From: Prosapia bicincta
Lineage: Eukaryota; Arthropoda; Insecta; Hemiptera; Cercopidae
DNA length: 64,000 nt
Assembly (NCBI GenBank): GCA_036971475.1
Contig: JBAIZL010000376.1
Location: forward strand, 5,238,001-5,302,000
Direction of reading: 5' to 3'
Shown here: positions 45,333 to 56,213 of the stretch, piece after piece
How positions within the stretch are numbered: position 1 is the first letter of the stretch
How the letters are laid out: each line of letters begins with the position of its first letter
Notes under the pieces: model-generated
What the model was told of the DNA's origin: nothing
Databases searched by the model: none
Seen by the model: the letters and a program-made list of their open reading frames with translations, nothing else
Translations under genes and position numbers: made by a program

Positions 45333-45805
45333 TTAAGGTGGCGTAAGAAAGCGAGGACACGGTCGATAGCCGTGACATCGTCCCTTAAAACCACCTTTAA
45401 ACTACCTCGAAGATTGAAACGAATATATAAATTGACCAACTTATCACAATCAAGCAGAATGTGCTTGATTGTGATGGTACTTTTACAAAACGGACAAAGT
45501 GGTGGATCGTCATGTCTCATCAACCATCCATGCGTTAACAAAGAGTGGCCGATGCGAAGTCGAGTTACCACCACTTCCTCCCTACGAGTCGAACGAACAG
45601 ATGTCCTCCATAGTCGGACGGTATTTTTGATGTCCCTCAGCTTGTTTCTATTTACATTTTGCCATTCTTCATTCCAAACAGATAATAGTGTAGTTTTAAC
45701 TTTGCATACAAAATCTGATGCCATCACACGTTGTGTCGATGGCAACATACCTGTAGCTAATTTTGCACCTTCATCTGCTTTAGAGTTTCCGAATATTCCA
45801 CAGTT

Positions 45806-46924
45806 GGAGACGAGGGATAGATGGATGGGTGTTAAGTACAGAATGTTAACCTCACTTTCCATAAACCACGTTTGTTGACATCTGTCATTATTTTCGATAT
45901 AACCTAGGAACAGCTGGTGTTCTTTACCACAGTTCAATTTTCACCGCCTACTAGACATTCGTTGCCGGCCAGAATCTAGACTTCTTTTACTGCAAAGAAA
46001 TAGTTTTGCGATCCAGTTACCAGACGCATTGAGCCTATTCATCTATGTTCTGGACTAGATCTACTGGTTTCAATCTAGTTACTCGTTGTTGTGCATTTCC
46101 GTCTTTGTCAAAGTTACACTCTCTTCCAATATGGCTGTTTACTAGTGCGGCTCTCCAGTTTCTAGTCAAGTGCTTTTAGCCGGTTACATCGGGTTCTAAC
46201 CGCGTTATAATATTACACCGCTTATTGATTATGTTCAGTTAATGTCTTAAATGCGTTCTAACTATAAATTACCGCCGTCAAACTTTAATAAGTCAATTTA
46301 AACCGCGTTATAAGTTCGAATTCCATTGTATTAGGTAAAGCGCGTGGGATTTTATTATACCGCAGACAGTTAACTATTTAACCTCGTGAGTGAACTATCA
46401 AGTGTTAATTAAAGATTATCTATTGTGACGATTGAAGTGAGTTTACTTTACATAAATTTTAAATGAGTTCTAGTTTATGCCACTTGTTGCAATCTAGGGT
46501 TCATCACTTCAGGACTTAACCCAGGCCTGGGACTACCACCGCATCACCTCTTCACCTACACTGTATAGTTTGGAATGGTAAGTGGCGTAGACTTAACTTC
46601 ACTCATAAGCTTGAACTATTTCTTTTAATTAACGTTTAGTGTTTAACTTAAATTCAGTGTCATTTTTATCATTAAAGCAGCCCTTGCACTGCTACAACAA
46701 AGCAAGGTGGCTCCTCCGGACTTTATTGTGTAACCTCGTATAATTTGAACTACCATCTTGATTTCTAGTAATTCACACATTTTCTTTCTTTAGTTTTGCT
46801 ACCAAAACTATACATGGCCAACACGGGCCGAATAATTTGAATCGCATAAGCCATAGGTTACAGTTCATTGCAAAATTTCCTTAACAAATCATCTTCAAAA
46901 TTTCCTTAATAAGTCTTGTTTGAA
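45806..46924. other. Unassigned non-coding DNA between two LINE-1 copies
   Basis: About 1.1 kb without a supported ORF. Repeated words such as AACCGCGTTATAA and GCCGGTTACATCGGG, and GC-richer islands, suggest an LTR or other repeat, but no boundaries or target duplications could be fixed. Confidence 0.4.
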
Positions 46925-47109
46925 TTTTTTTTTTTTTTTTTTTTTTCCCCCAGGCGAAAAACCTATTGAGGTTATCATCGCCTAACTAAGGTTTGTTAAA
47001 AATAAATATTAAAATATTACATAAATAAAACTAATGAAAATAAAACAAAATAAATGTTTAAAGCTAATTGTAATTATCTAAAACTAAAGAACCTAAAATT
47101 ATACAAAAT

Positions 47110-50100
47110 TTAAATATTATTAAATAGATTAAGATGGCGTAGGAAAGCGAGGACACGGTCGATAGCCGTGACATCGTCTCTTAAAACCACCTGTAAACTA
47201 CCTCGAAGATCGTAACGTATATACAAATTTGTCAACTCATTACAATCAAGCAGGATATGCTTGATTGTAATATTATTTCTACAAAACGGACATAGTGGTG
47301 GATCCTCATGTCGCATCAACCATCCATGCGTTAACAAAGAGTGGCCGATGCGAAGTCGAGTAACCACCACTTCCTCCCTACGATTCGAACGAACAGATGT
47401 CCTCCATGGTCGGACGGTATTTTTGATGTCCCTCAGCTTGTTTCTATTTACATTTTGCCATTCTTCGTTCCAAACAGAGAATAGTGTAGATTTAACTTTG
47501 CATACAAAATCTGATGCCATCACACGTTGTGTCGATGGCAACATACCTGTAGCTAATTTTGCCCCTTCATCTGCTTTAGTGTTTCCGAATATTCCACAGT
47601 GACCAGGCACCCAGAGAAATGACACCTCAACACCTCGTAATTGGAGCCTGTGTATAGAGCACAAGATGTCTCCAACTAAAGGGTTCTTAGTGTACATTTC
47701 CTGAATAGCCTGGAGAGCACTTTTGGAATCACAACACACAAGATATTTAGATTTTGCAGACGGAATTGATCTTAAAGCTTGGAAAATTGCATAAAGTTCT
47801 GCAGTAAACACGCTACAGGCTGAGGGCAATCCATAAGTGAAAGTTTGTCCTTCCATATAAAATGCACAACCTATCCCATTATCCAGTTTTGAACCATCTG
47901 TGAATATAGTCACAGTGTGTTTGTGAGTTTGTTAAATCTGCAAAAACTCCTGACGATAAATAACATCAGGAGTAATGTGTTTTAGGTACATGGACAATGA
48001 GAAGTCACATTTTGGCTTTTGTATTGTCCATGGAGGGATGTAGCATGATGTTCGTTCGAATATAGGTGGATGTTCTAAATTTAGATTATTATAAATGCGC
48101 AACGTTCTTATTCCGAAGGGAGCAGTTGAACGTTGACGCACATTGTAACGATCTTCGAGGTGGTTATCAAAAACGGCTTTGAATGCCGGATGTTTAGGTT
48201 TACTTCGAAGACCAGTGTAATAAGAAATTTGTAGCATTTGACGTCGCATAGAGAGAGATGGTTCTCCAGCTTCAACTAGAAGGCTGGAGATTGGGCTTGA
48301 TCTAAAAGCACCAGTAGAAAGTCTAAGACCAGCGTGATGTATTGAATCCAGGAGTTTCAGAACCGTAGGTCGAGCAGATGAATAGGCTATACAGCCGTAA
48401 TCTATGCGCGATCTTACAACGGCGCGATAGAAACGGAGCATACAGGTTCTGTCTGCTCCCCAATTTGTACCACTTAGAACTCTCAACATATCCAATATCT
48501 TGCTGCATCTCACCTTCAAATCCCGAACATGTGGACTCCATGAAAGTCTTTGATCCAATAAAAGACCCAAAAATCTCACATTATCCGCGGTTTGAAGCCG
48601 CGTACCATCAAGATAAAGAATAGGTTCCTGGTGTTGCCTGCGACGACTAAATGCTATACACTGGGTCTTCGAAGCCGAAAACTTGAAGCCCGTAGATTTG
48701 GTCCATTCTTGCAATTTATTAATTACCAATTGTAAGGATCTTTCCGCTGTTGCCATACTTCTAGCAGCCATATATATACAAAAATCGTCTACAAACAGGG
48801 AACAGTGGACCGGTGACTGTACGTTTGAAGTGACGCCGTTAATGGCAACCGCAAACAGCGTCACACTCAAAACGCCACCCTGTGGTACACCATTCTCTAG
48901 TTCGCAACGATCAGAATATATGCCTCCTAGACGTACACGGAAAGTCCTGTTATTCAAATAATTTTGTATAAAAGCAAGAATGTTACCTTGTATACCCCAT
49001 GATTTCAATACGTTCAAAATTCCTCTTCTCCATGCCATGTCATATGCCTTCTCAAGGTCAAAGAAAACAGCTGCCAGTGTTTGTCGTAAGATGAAGGCAT
49101 TCTGTATAGCTGACTCCGACAAAACCAATTGGTCAACTGATGAACGTCCTTGTCTGGAACCACACTGAACGTTAGAAAGAAGTTTGTTTGTTTCTAGATA
49201 CCAGACAAGACGACGGTTGACCATCTTCTCCAGTAGTTTGCATAGGCAGCTGGTCAGCGAGATGGGTCTGTAACTACTGGGATTAGTTTTGTCCTTTCCT
49301 TGTTTTAGAAGAGAAATTATTGTCGCTTCTAACCATGCATCGGGAAAACCGTGCTCCCCAAATATACGGTTGTATATCCGAAGGAGAACTAATTTTGCCG
49401 ACGGTGGTAGATTTTTAATCATGGAGTATACAATATCATCCGGGCCTGGAGCAGAATCCTTCGTTGACGAGAGAGCTGACTCTAGTTCGTCGATAGAGAA
49501 ATGGTTATTTAAACAAGAATCTCCAGACACTCCAACGGTGAAAGGTAAGGCTTCCTGTTTACGTTTGTACACCTGGAAAGCGTCCTTGTATGCAGAAGAT
49601 GAAGAATGTTTTGAGAACGATAATGCTAGCACATTGGCAATTTCCTCACAGTCCGTGGTCATAACTCCATCCGGATGCCTTAATGAAATTAATGGCATCG
49701 GAACGGAAATGCCACAGACTGATCGTAATTTCTTCCATACTGTGGATGGAGCTGTAGTTCTCGTAATTGAGCCAATGTACTGCGACCATGATTCTCGTTT
49801 ACTTTGCATAAATATTCTCCGTGCTTTCGCACGGAAGATTTTATATTTTTCCAGGTTCTCACTCGTTGGATGTCTCTTGAACTGGTTCAAAGCTTTTCTC
49901 CGTTGACGAAGGATCACAGTGCACTCATCATTCCACCACGGCACAGGTGGTCGTCGTGGTTTGGATGAGGTTTTCGGAATTGCCTTTCCGGCAGCATTCA
50001 AAACGGTTTTTGTAAATGAATTGACAATGTCATCAATGGGAGCCAAGTAATCCACGTCCAGTGATTCTAGATCTTGTGAAAATTGTTCCCAGTTGGCTTT

Positions 50101-50716
50101 TTTCAGAATCCAACGGGGATGTCGAACACAACAGGGTGAGGAGTCACACAAAGAGATCTCAATAGGAATGTGGTCGCTACTGTAAAGATCAGGCAATGCT
50201 GACCATTTTAGCCTTGTAGCCAAGGCAGGACTGCATAATGACAAGTCTACAGCTGTCCATCCACCTGTTGACGCTGCTAAATGTGTCGGAGAACTGTCAT
50301 TTAGCAGGTATAAATCCAGTTCCGATCTGATGCTTTCGATCAGATTACCTCGCGGGTTGCATTCTGGGGAACCCCATGAAACATGGTGGGCATTGAAATC
50401 GCCCACTAATAAAAACGGAGTCGGTAACTGATTTCTAAGGTCAACAAGATCTCTCTGTTGCAGGTTGTCACTTGGTGGGAGGTAGACACAACAGAGAGTG
50501 AGTTTGTATGGCTACGCCATCTCTAGCTCGATTTTCTGTAACGAAGTCCGATCTGTAAACTGAATACTCTCTTAGATTGTGCGATTCATGGAGATGTGTC
50601 TCCTGAATACAAATGTACATAGGGGACACATTCCTTACAATTAATTTGAGATCCTCAATGTGACTCTTAACACCGTTAATGTTCCACTGAATCACGGATT
50701 GTTTAGGTGTGGACAT
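47110..50716 (-). pseudogene. LINE-1 ORF2: endonuclease-RT-RNase H (three lesions)
   Basis: Start MSTPKQSVIQWNINGVKSHI at 50716. The APE endonuclease N-terminal part (YICIQETHLHES) is followed by an internal deletion after GVAI and a stop near 50468. The second half of the endonuclease (MGDFNAHHVSWGS, SSDHIPIE) is open from 50406. RT motifs: FFDLEKAYDMAWRRG, NGVPQGGVLS, LFVDDFCIY. A single nonsense change (CAA to TAA, 47932-47934) separates the RNase H domain (FTDGSKLDN, TAELYAIFQ, CDSKSALQAI, PGHCGIFGNTKADE), which ends with a zinc-like CPFC..H..C motif. The sister copy at 51258 lacks this stop. Confidence 0.85.
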
Positions 50717-51257
50717 CGTATTTTAGTGAAATGGATGCACCTGGCTCTCACTGCTGTCATTGCAAATTCGCTGGCCTGGAATGTTGGACGTTCCAGGCAG
50801 AGTCATCAGATTCCATGTTTTTTGACTCAGAAGAGGAGTTTGAAATGGTCCTCTTTTGGGTCGCTTGTGATTTTGCACCTACTTTCACAGGTGCAGCTTT
50901 GTTATTATTTTTATTACTCGTATTAGTAGTTTTAATGTTTTTCGCACTTGTCTTTAATAGTGTCTTGCTTCTTCTAATTTTCGCAGAGGTAACTGGCAAT
51001 GGTGATTTTTCCGCACATTCAACATTAGTGTTTGAGTTGGAAACCAAATTTTTAGTCACCAAAGCTAATAACTGGCTAACTTGCTCAGTGAGAACTTCAA
51101 TTTTCTTGTTTAGCTCCACGCAGTTGGAACACGACTTCTCAGGGGTGATAGCTGAGGCATAAGATTTCATTTCAAGTCTAGGATGAGTTGACTTGACCTT
51201 CGCTTCGTAAAAATAAGTTTTGTCCTTTGCCATTATGCTGAGGATCGCTTTCACCTG

Positions 51258-54200
51258 TGTTGTGTTCGACATCCCCGTTGGATTCTGAAAAAAGCCAACT
51301 GGGAACAATTTTCACAAGATCTAGAATCACTGGACGTGGATTACTTGGCTCCCATTGATGACATTGTCAATTCATTTACAAAAACCGTTTTGAATGGTGC
51401 CGTAAAGGCAATTCCGAAAACCTCATCCAAACCACGACGACCACCTGTTCCGTGGTGGAATGATGAGTGCACTGTGATCCTTCGTCAACGGAGAAAAGCT
51501 TTGAACCAGTTCAAGAGACATCCAACGAGTGAAAACCTGGAAAAATATAAAATCTTCCGTGCGAAAGCACGGAGAATATTTAGGCAAAGTAAACGAGAAT
51601 CATGGTCGCAGTACATTGGCTCAATTACGAGAACTACAGCTCCATCCACAGTATGGAAGAAATTACGATCAGTCTGTGGCATTTCCGTTCCGATGCCATT
51701 AATTTCATTAAGGCATCCGGATGGAGTTATGACCACGGACTGTGAGGAAATTGCCAATGTGCTAGCATTATCGTTCTCAGAACATTCTTCATCTTCTACA
51801 TACAAGGACGCTTTCCAGGTGTACAAACGTAAACAGGAAGCCTTACCTTTCACCGTTGGAGTGTCTGGAGATTCTTGTTTAAATAACCATTTCTCTATCG
51901 ACGAACTAGAGTCAGCTCTCTCGTCAACGAAGGATTCTGCTCCAGGCCCGGATGATATTGTATACTCCATGATTAAAAATCTACCACCGTCGGCAAAACT
52001 AGTTCTCCTTCGGATATACAACCGTATATTTGGGGAGCACGGTTTTCCCGATGCATGGTTAGAAGCGACAATAATTCCTCTTCTAAAACAAGGAAAGGAC
52101 AAAACAAATCCCAGTAGTTACAGACCCATCTCGCTGACCAGCTGCCTTTGCAAACTACTGGAGAAGATGGTCAACCGTCGTCTTGTCTGGTATTTAGAAA
52201 CAAACAAACTTCTTTCTAACGTTCAGTGTGGTTCAAGACAAGGACGTTCATCAGTTGACCAATTGGTTTTGTTGGAGTCAGCTATACAGAATGCCTTCAT
52301 CTTACGACAAACCCTGATAGCTGTTTTCTTTGACCTTGAGAAGGCATATGACATGGCATGGAGAAGAGGAATTTTGAACGTATTGAAATCATGGGGTATA
52401 CAAGGTAACATTCTTGCTTTTATAAAAAATTATTTGAATAACAGGACTTTCCGTGTACGTCTAGGAGGCATATATTCTGATCGCTGCGAACTAGAGAATG
52501 GTGTACCACAGGGTGGCGTTTTGAGTGTGACGCTGTTTGCTGTTGCCATTAACAGCGTCACTTCAAACGTACAGTCACCGGTCCACTGTTCCCTGTTTGT
52601 AGACGATTTTTGTATATATATGGCTGCTAGAAGTATGGCAACAGCGGAAAGATCCTTACAATTAGTAATCAATAAATTGCAAGAGTGGACCAAATCTACG
52701 GGCTTCAAGTTTTCGGCTTCGAAGACCCAGTGTATAGCATTTAGTCGTCGCAGGCAACACCAGGAACCTATTCTTTATCTTGATGGTACGCGGCTTCAAA
52801 CCGCGGATAATGTGAGATTTTTGGGTCTTTTATTGGATAAAAGACTTTCATGGAATCCGCATGTGCGTGATTTGAGGACCCGGTGCAGCAAGATATTGGA
52901 TATGTTGAGAGTTCTAAGTGGTACAAATTGGGGAGCAGACAGAACCTGCATGCTCCGTTTCTATCGCGCCGTTGTAAGATCGCGCATAGATTACGGCTGT
53001 ATAGCCTATTCATCTGCTCGACCTACGGTTCTGAAACTCCTGGATTCAATACATCACGCTGGTCTTAGACTTTCTACTGGTGCTTTTAGATCAAGCCCAA
53101 TCTCCAGCCTTCTAGTTGAAGCTGGAGAACCATCTCTCTCTATGCGACGTGAAATGCTACAAATATCATATTACACTGGTCTTCGAAGTAAACCCAAACA
53201 TCCGGCATTCATAGCAGTTTTTGACAACCACCTCGAGGATCGTTACAATGTGCGTCAACGTTCAACTGCTCCCTTCGGAATAAGAACGTTGCGCATTTTT
53301 AGGAATCTAAATTTAGAACATCCACCTATATTCGAACGAACATCATGCTACATCCCTCCATGGACAATACAAAAGCCAAAATGTGACTTCTCATTGTCCA
53401 TGTACCTAAAACACAATACTACTGACATTATTTATCGTCAGGAGTTTTTGCAGATTCAACAAACTCACCAACATACTGTGACTATATTCACAGACGGTTC
53501 AAAACTGGACAATGGGATAGGTTGTGCATTTTATATGGAAGGACAAACTTTCACTTACGGATTACCCTCAGCCTGTAGCGTTTTTACTGCAGAACTTTAT
53601 GCAATTTTCCAAGCTTTAAGATCAATTCCGTCTGCAAAATCTAAATATCTTGTGTGTTGTGATTCCAAAAGTGCTCTCCAGGCTATTCAGGAAATGTACA
53701 CTAAGAACCCTTTAGTTGGAGACATCTTGTGCTCTATACACAGGCTCCAATTACGAGGTGTCGAAGTGTCATTTCTCTGGGTGCCTGGTCACTGTGGAAT
53801 ATTCGGAAACACTAAAGCAGATGAAGGTGCAAAATTAGCTACAGGTATGTTGCCATCGACACAACGTGTGATGGCATCAGATTTTGTATGCAAAGTTAAA
53901 TCTACACTATTCTCTGTTTGGAACGAAGAATGGGAAAATGTAAATAGAAACAAGCTGAGGGACATCAAAAATACCGTCCGACCATGGAGGACATCTGTTC
54001 GTTCGAATCGTAGGGAGGAAGTGGTGGTTACTCGACTTCGCATCGGGCACTCTTTGTTAACGCATGGATGGTTGATGCGACATGAGGATCCACCACTATG
54101 TCCGTTTTGTAGAAGCAATATTACAATCAAGCATATCCTGCTTGAGTGTGTTGAGTTAAACGATTTGTATGTACGTTACGATCTTCGAGGTGGTTTAAAG

Positions 54201-54281
54201 GTGGTTTTAAGGGACGATGTCACGGCTATCGACCGTGTCCTCGCTTTCTTACGCCACCTGAATCTATTTAATAATATTTAA
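51258..54281 (+). CDS. LINE-1 ORF2, 5'-truncated but uninterrupted RT and RNase H
   Basis: Frame open from the truncation point to the stop at 54279-54281 (the first Met in frame is at 51336, replacing a Val in the other copy). RT: FFDLEKAYDMAWRRG, NGVPQGGVLS, LFVDDFCIY. RNase H: FTDGSKLDN, AELYAIFQ, CDSKSAL, GNTKADE. Zinc-like C-terminus CPFCRSNITIKHILLEC. It lacks the endonuclease domain and a natural start, so any expression would depend on outside promoters. It shows that RT and RNase H were one polypeptide in the active family. Confidence 0.85.
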   Translation, partial: CCVRHPRWILKKANWEQFSQDLESLDVDYLAPIDDIVNSFTKTVLNGAVKAIPKTSSKPRRPPVPWWNDECTVILRQRRKALNQFKRHPTSENLEKYKIFRAKARRIFRQSKRESWSQYIGSITRTTAPSTVWKKLRSVCGISVPMPLISLRHPDGVMTTDCEEIANVLALSFSEHSSSSTYKDAFQVYKRKQEALPFTVGVSGDSCLNNHFSIDELESALSSTKDSAPGPDDIVYSMIKNLPPSAKLVLLRIYNRIFGEHGFPDAWLEATIIPLLKQGKDKTNPSSYRPISLTSCLCKLLEKMVNRRLVWYLETNKLLSNVQCGSRQGRSSVDQLVLLESAIQNAFILRQTLIAVFFDLEKAYDMAWRRGILNVLKSWGIQGNILAFIKNYLNNRTFRVRLGGIYSDRCELENGVPQGGVLSVTLFAVAINSVTSNVQSPVHCSLFVDDFCIYMAARSMATAERSLQLVINKLQEWTKSTGFKFSASKTQCIAFSRRRQHQEPILYLDGTRLQTADNVRFLGLLLDKRLSWNPHVRDLRTRCSKILDMLRVLSGTNWGADRTCMLRFYRAVVRSRIDYGCIAYSSARPTVLKLLDSIHHAGLRLSTGAFRSSPISSLLVEAGEPSLSMRREMLQISYYTGLRSKPKHPAFIAVFDNHLEDRYNVRQRSTAPFGIRTLRIFRNLNLEHPPIFERTSCYIPPWTIQKPKCDFSLSMYLKHNTTDIIYRQEFLQIQQTHQHTVTIFTDGSKLDNGIGCAFYMEGQTFTYGLPSACSVFTAELYAIFQALRSIPSAKSKYLVCCDSKSALQAIQEMYTKNPLVGDILCSIHRLQLRGVEVSFLWVPGHCGIFGNTKADEGAKLATGMLPSTQRVMASDFVCKVKSTLFSVWNEEWENVNRNKLRDIKNTVRPWRTSVRSNRREEVVVTRLRIGHSLLTHGWLMRHEDPPLCPFCRSNITIKHILLECVELNDLYVRYDLRGGLKVVLRDDVTAIDRVLAFLRHLNLFNNI

Positions 54282-54403
54282 ATTATGTATAATTTTAGTT
54301 TCTTTCGTTTAGTTACAATTAGTATTAAACATTTATTTTATTTTATTTTGTTTAGTTGGTTAGTTCTATTTTGAAATAGTTATTTAAAATAAAAACTTTA
54401 GTT

Positions 54404-54435
54404 AGGCGATGATAACCTTGATAGGTTTTCCGCCT
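54404..54435 (+). ncRNA. LINE 3'-terminal double-stem hairpin
   Basis: AGGCG pairs with CGCCT and AACCT pairs with AGGTT around a 4-nt loop, directly before the poly-A. Present in every LINE 3' end in the window: 4648-4679, 43694-43725, 46952-46983, 56619-56650, 59625-59657, 61150-61181 and, with compensatory changes, 61560-61591. Likely the signal by which the reverse transcriptase recognises its RNA. Confidence 0.75.
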
Positions 54436-54437
54436 GG

Positions 54438-54477
<40 letters not shown>

Positions 54478-54675
54478 GCTTTCACCTCCTTGAACTTTGG
54501 GCAGTTAAAGGAGCGAGCAGGGTGATCACCAGCACAGTTTGGGCATTTCGGAGCACTTGTGCAAACCTTATCAGTATGGCCTTCAGATGCGCACTGTCCG
54601 CATACCTCTGGCTTGGAGCAAGAACTTACGTGTCCAAAACGTTGGCATTTAAAGCACCGGCGTGGATTGGGAACG

Positions 54676-54704
54676 TAACCTAACCTAACCTAACCTAACC
54701 TAAC
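54676..54704 (-). repeat. Interstitial (TTAGG)n telomere-type repeat
   Basis: Five TAACC units plus TAAC on the plus strand (TTAGG on minus), the arthropod telomere motif, inside LINE-1 ORF1 just upstream of the zinc knuckles. It introduces a stop in the frame. Confidence 0.9.
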
Positions 54705-54921
54705 AGAAAGCCGTTGATAGCCAGCATATAAATATTCCGGGATAGATGGTTTGCCGAATGTCAGGATAATTGATGTGGTTGGAACTCTGACAGTTTTCCA
54801 TCCTCATAATTCGTACGACACCTTCTGATACCAGTTCTGATTTGATTTCGTCCTCACAGTCATACAACATATCCCTGCATGATATTACTCCCTTTGATGA
54901 GTTCAAAGTTTTGTGGGGTTT

Positions 54922-55415
54922 TCTCAAAAAGAGGATCATACGTCTTTCATGACGTATTACCTGTTTTGATAAACGAATACAATAATACGGTACACACCAC
55001 TATAGGCGTGAAACCTGACGTTATTAAAAAGAACGAACGAAAGGTGATTGATCGTATAGTCCGGCAAACAAACCCGCATACGGAAAAACGAAAGTAAAAA
55101 AAGTTTTCCCTTGGTGATGAAGTGCGTATTAGCAAGCACAGGCGAGTTTTTACCAAAGGATACCTACCTAACTGGTCGAATGAAGTGTTTACAGTGTACA
55201 GGATACAACCGACGGTTCCTGACTTATCTTTTGAAAAATCACAAAGGGGTTATTCACAAGGAGGTTTCTAGGGGCACGAGTTATTACCGTCTATTGTTGG
55301 AAACGTATTTTTAGTTGAGAAAATACTACACAGAAAGGGCGACAAACTTCTTGTGCTTTGTTTAGGTTTCGAATGCAGCCAGGATACGTGGATAAATAAA
55401 TATGATTTAATCTAA
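54922..55415 (+). pseudogene. Polinton integrase, C-terminal part
   Basis: Starts abruptly at the LINE border with FSKRGSYVFHDVLP, then VLINEYNNTVHTTIG (end of the retroviral-type catalytic core), a stop at 55095, a GDEVRIS SH3-like segment and a chromodomain-like end (LVEKILHRKGDKLLVLCLGF, WINKYDL). The catalytic DDE part is lost to the left. In the family it inserts element DNA into chromosomes. Confidence 0.75.
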
Positions 55416-55458
55416 TAACGGATGTACAGTATAAAATGAGCCTGTAAGCCGGCAAGAA

Positions 55459-56166
55459 ATGGAAATATTGGAGCAAAATGATAAATTTCTTGTTAAAAAT
55501 ATAGATCTTCTAACTGCTGATAAAACCACCCACGGTGAAGGGAAACACGGTGCATTACTTCCTGACACTGTAAGATGCATAGTCTCGGGCCCATCAAATT
55601 GCGGGAAGACAAAGTGTTTAACCTGCTGATGCAAGCCAACGGACTGCGATTCAATAATGTATACATATTTTTCAAGTCGCTCAACCAACCAAAGTATCTA
55701 CTTTTGGAAAAGGTTATATCCGAGGTGCCAGGCATCAATTAGTTCAAATTTGATGTAAACGAAGAAATCATGGGACCAAGTAAAGCTCTACCGTATTCTG
55801 TATTTTTATTCGATGACGGTAGCTCGGAAAGACATCATAACCTACTTTGCCATGGAGCGACATAACATGATAGATTGTATTTACATAGTGCAAACCTATA
55901 GCAAAATCCCTAAGCAGCTATTACGAGATAACGCCAATCTCATTATTATGTTCAAGCAGGATGAGACTAACACGAGACACGTATACAACGATCATGTATG
56001 CGCTGATATGGAATGCAACAAATTTAAACAGATATGTTCTACAGCGTGGAATGATCACTTCGTATTCCTAGTCATCGATAAGGAGCGTAACATCGATGAA
56101 GGTCGATACAGACTGGGATTTGACAGATACGTTGTAATAAACTCGCAGAGCGATTTACAATGTTAA
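55459..56166 (+). pseudogene. Polinton packaging ATPase (FtsK/A32-like, broken)
   Basis: ATG at 55459. Walker A is GPSNCGKT (55588-55611), followed by a frameshift. A Walker B-like VFLFDD lies at about 55800, then in another frame 55813-56166 with YIVQTYSKIPKQLL and a conserved C-terminal half. The family drives genome packaging into capsids. At least two frame breaks, so not functional. Confidence 0.75.
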
Positions 56167-56213
56167 CATTACGATACAGCTATATAACTGGATAACAAGC
56201 GATAAGTAAATAC

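Larger units (their letters stand above)
43689..45805 (-). mobile_element. LINE-1 3' fragment split by piggyBac-like element
   Basis: Minus-oriented copy of the 46925-54921 element: poly-T, 3' hairpin (43694-43725), 3' UTR, then, after the piggyBac insertion, the RNase H C-terminal region (45337-45805; motif GIFGNSKADEGAKLATG and the zinc-like CPFCKSTITIKHILLDC). The homology ends at about 45805, the 5' truncation point. The coding part is open but very short. Confidence 0.85.
51257..54476 (+). mobile_element. LINE-1 sister copy inserted in ORF1 of the other copy
   Basis: Plus orientation, 5'-truncated within the endonuclease/RT junction, ending in 3' hairpin (54404-54435) and about 39 A. 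Flanked by the perfect 11-bp duplication CGCTTTCACCT (51246-51256 and 54477-54487). It faces the host copy's ORF2 head-to-head, giving an inverted repeat of about 3 kb arms. The youngest copy here, as its ORF is open. Confidence 0.95.
46925..54921 (-). mobile_element. LINE-1: non-LTR retrotransposon, near full length, with nested copy
   Basis: Minus orientation, from poly-T/3' hairpin (46952-46983) through ORF2 (47110-50716) and ORF1 (50757-51256 continuing at 54477-54939). ORF1 is split by a sister copy (51257-54476). The 5' end is truncated at about 54921, in Polinton sequence. Architecture: ORF1 with three zinc knuckles; ORF2 with APE-type endonuclease, RT and RNase H, as in the I/R1/Loa-type RNase H-bearing clades. 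No target duplication was found for the outer copy. Confidence 0.85.
50757..54939 (-). pseudogene. LINE-1 ORF1 (gag-like), interrupted by a sister LINE
   Basis: N-terminal part on 54939-54700 (KSELVSEGVVRIMRMENC), damaged where a (TTAGG)n tract sits. Three zinc knuckles follow at 54690-54490 (CFKCQRFGHVSSC, CGQCASEGHTDKVC, CPNCAGDHPARSFNC). After the 3.2-kb insertion the C-terminal part continues at 51256-50757 (MAKDKTYFYEAKVKSTHP ... NVQHSRPANLQ), a Lys/Ser-rich tail. ORF1 proteins bind the element RNA. The stop is about 40 bp before the ORF2 start. Confidence 0.8.

Noticed and set aside
51485..52102. 205-aa frame antisense to LINE ORF2 (also 49289-49906)
   Set aside because: Present in both copies only because ORF2 is conserved; codon content is that of an antisense shadow.
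51257..54476. Twin-priming inversion of a single LINE
   Set aside because: Both copies have their own 3' hairpin and poly-A, and the insert has an 11-bp duplication, so these are two insertions.
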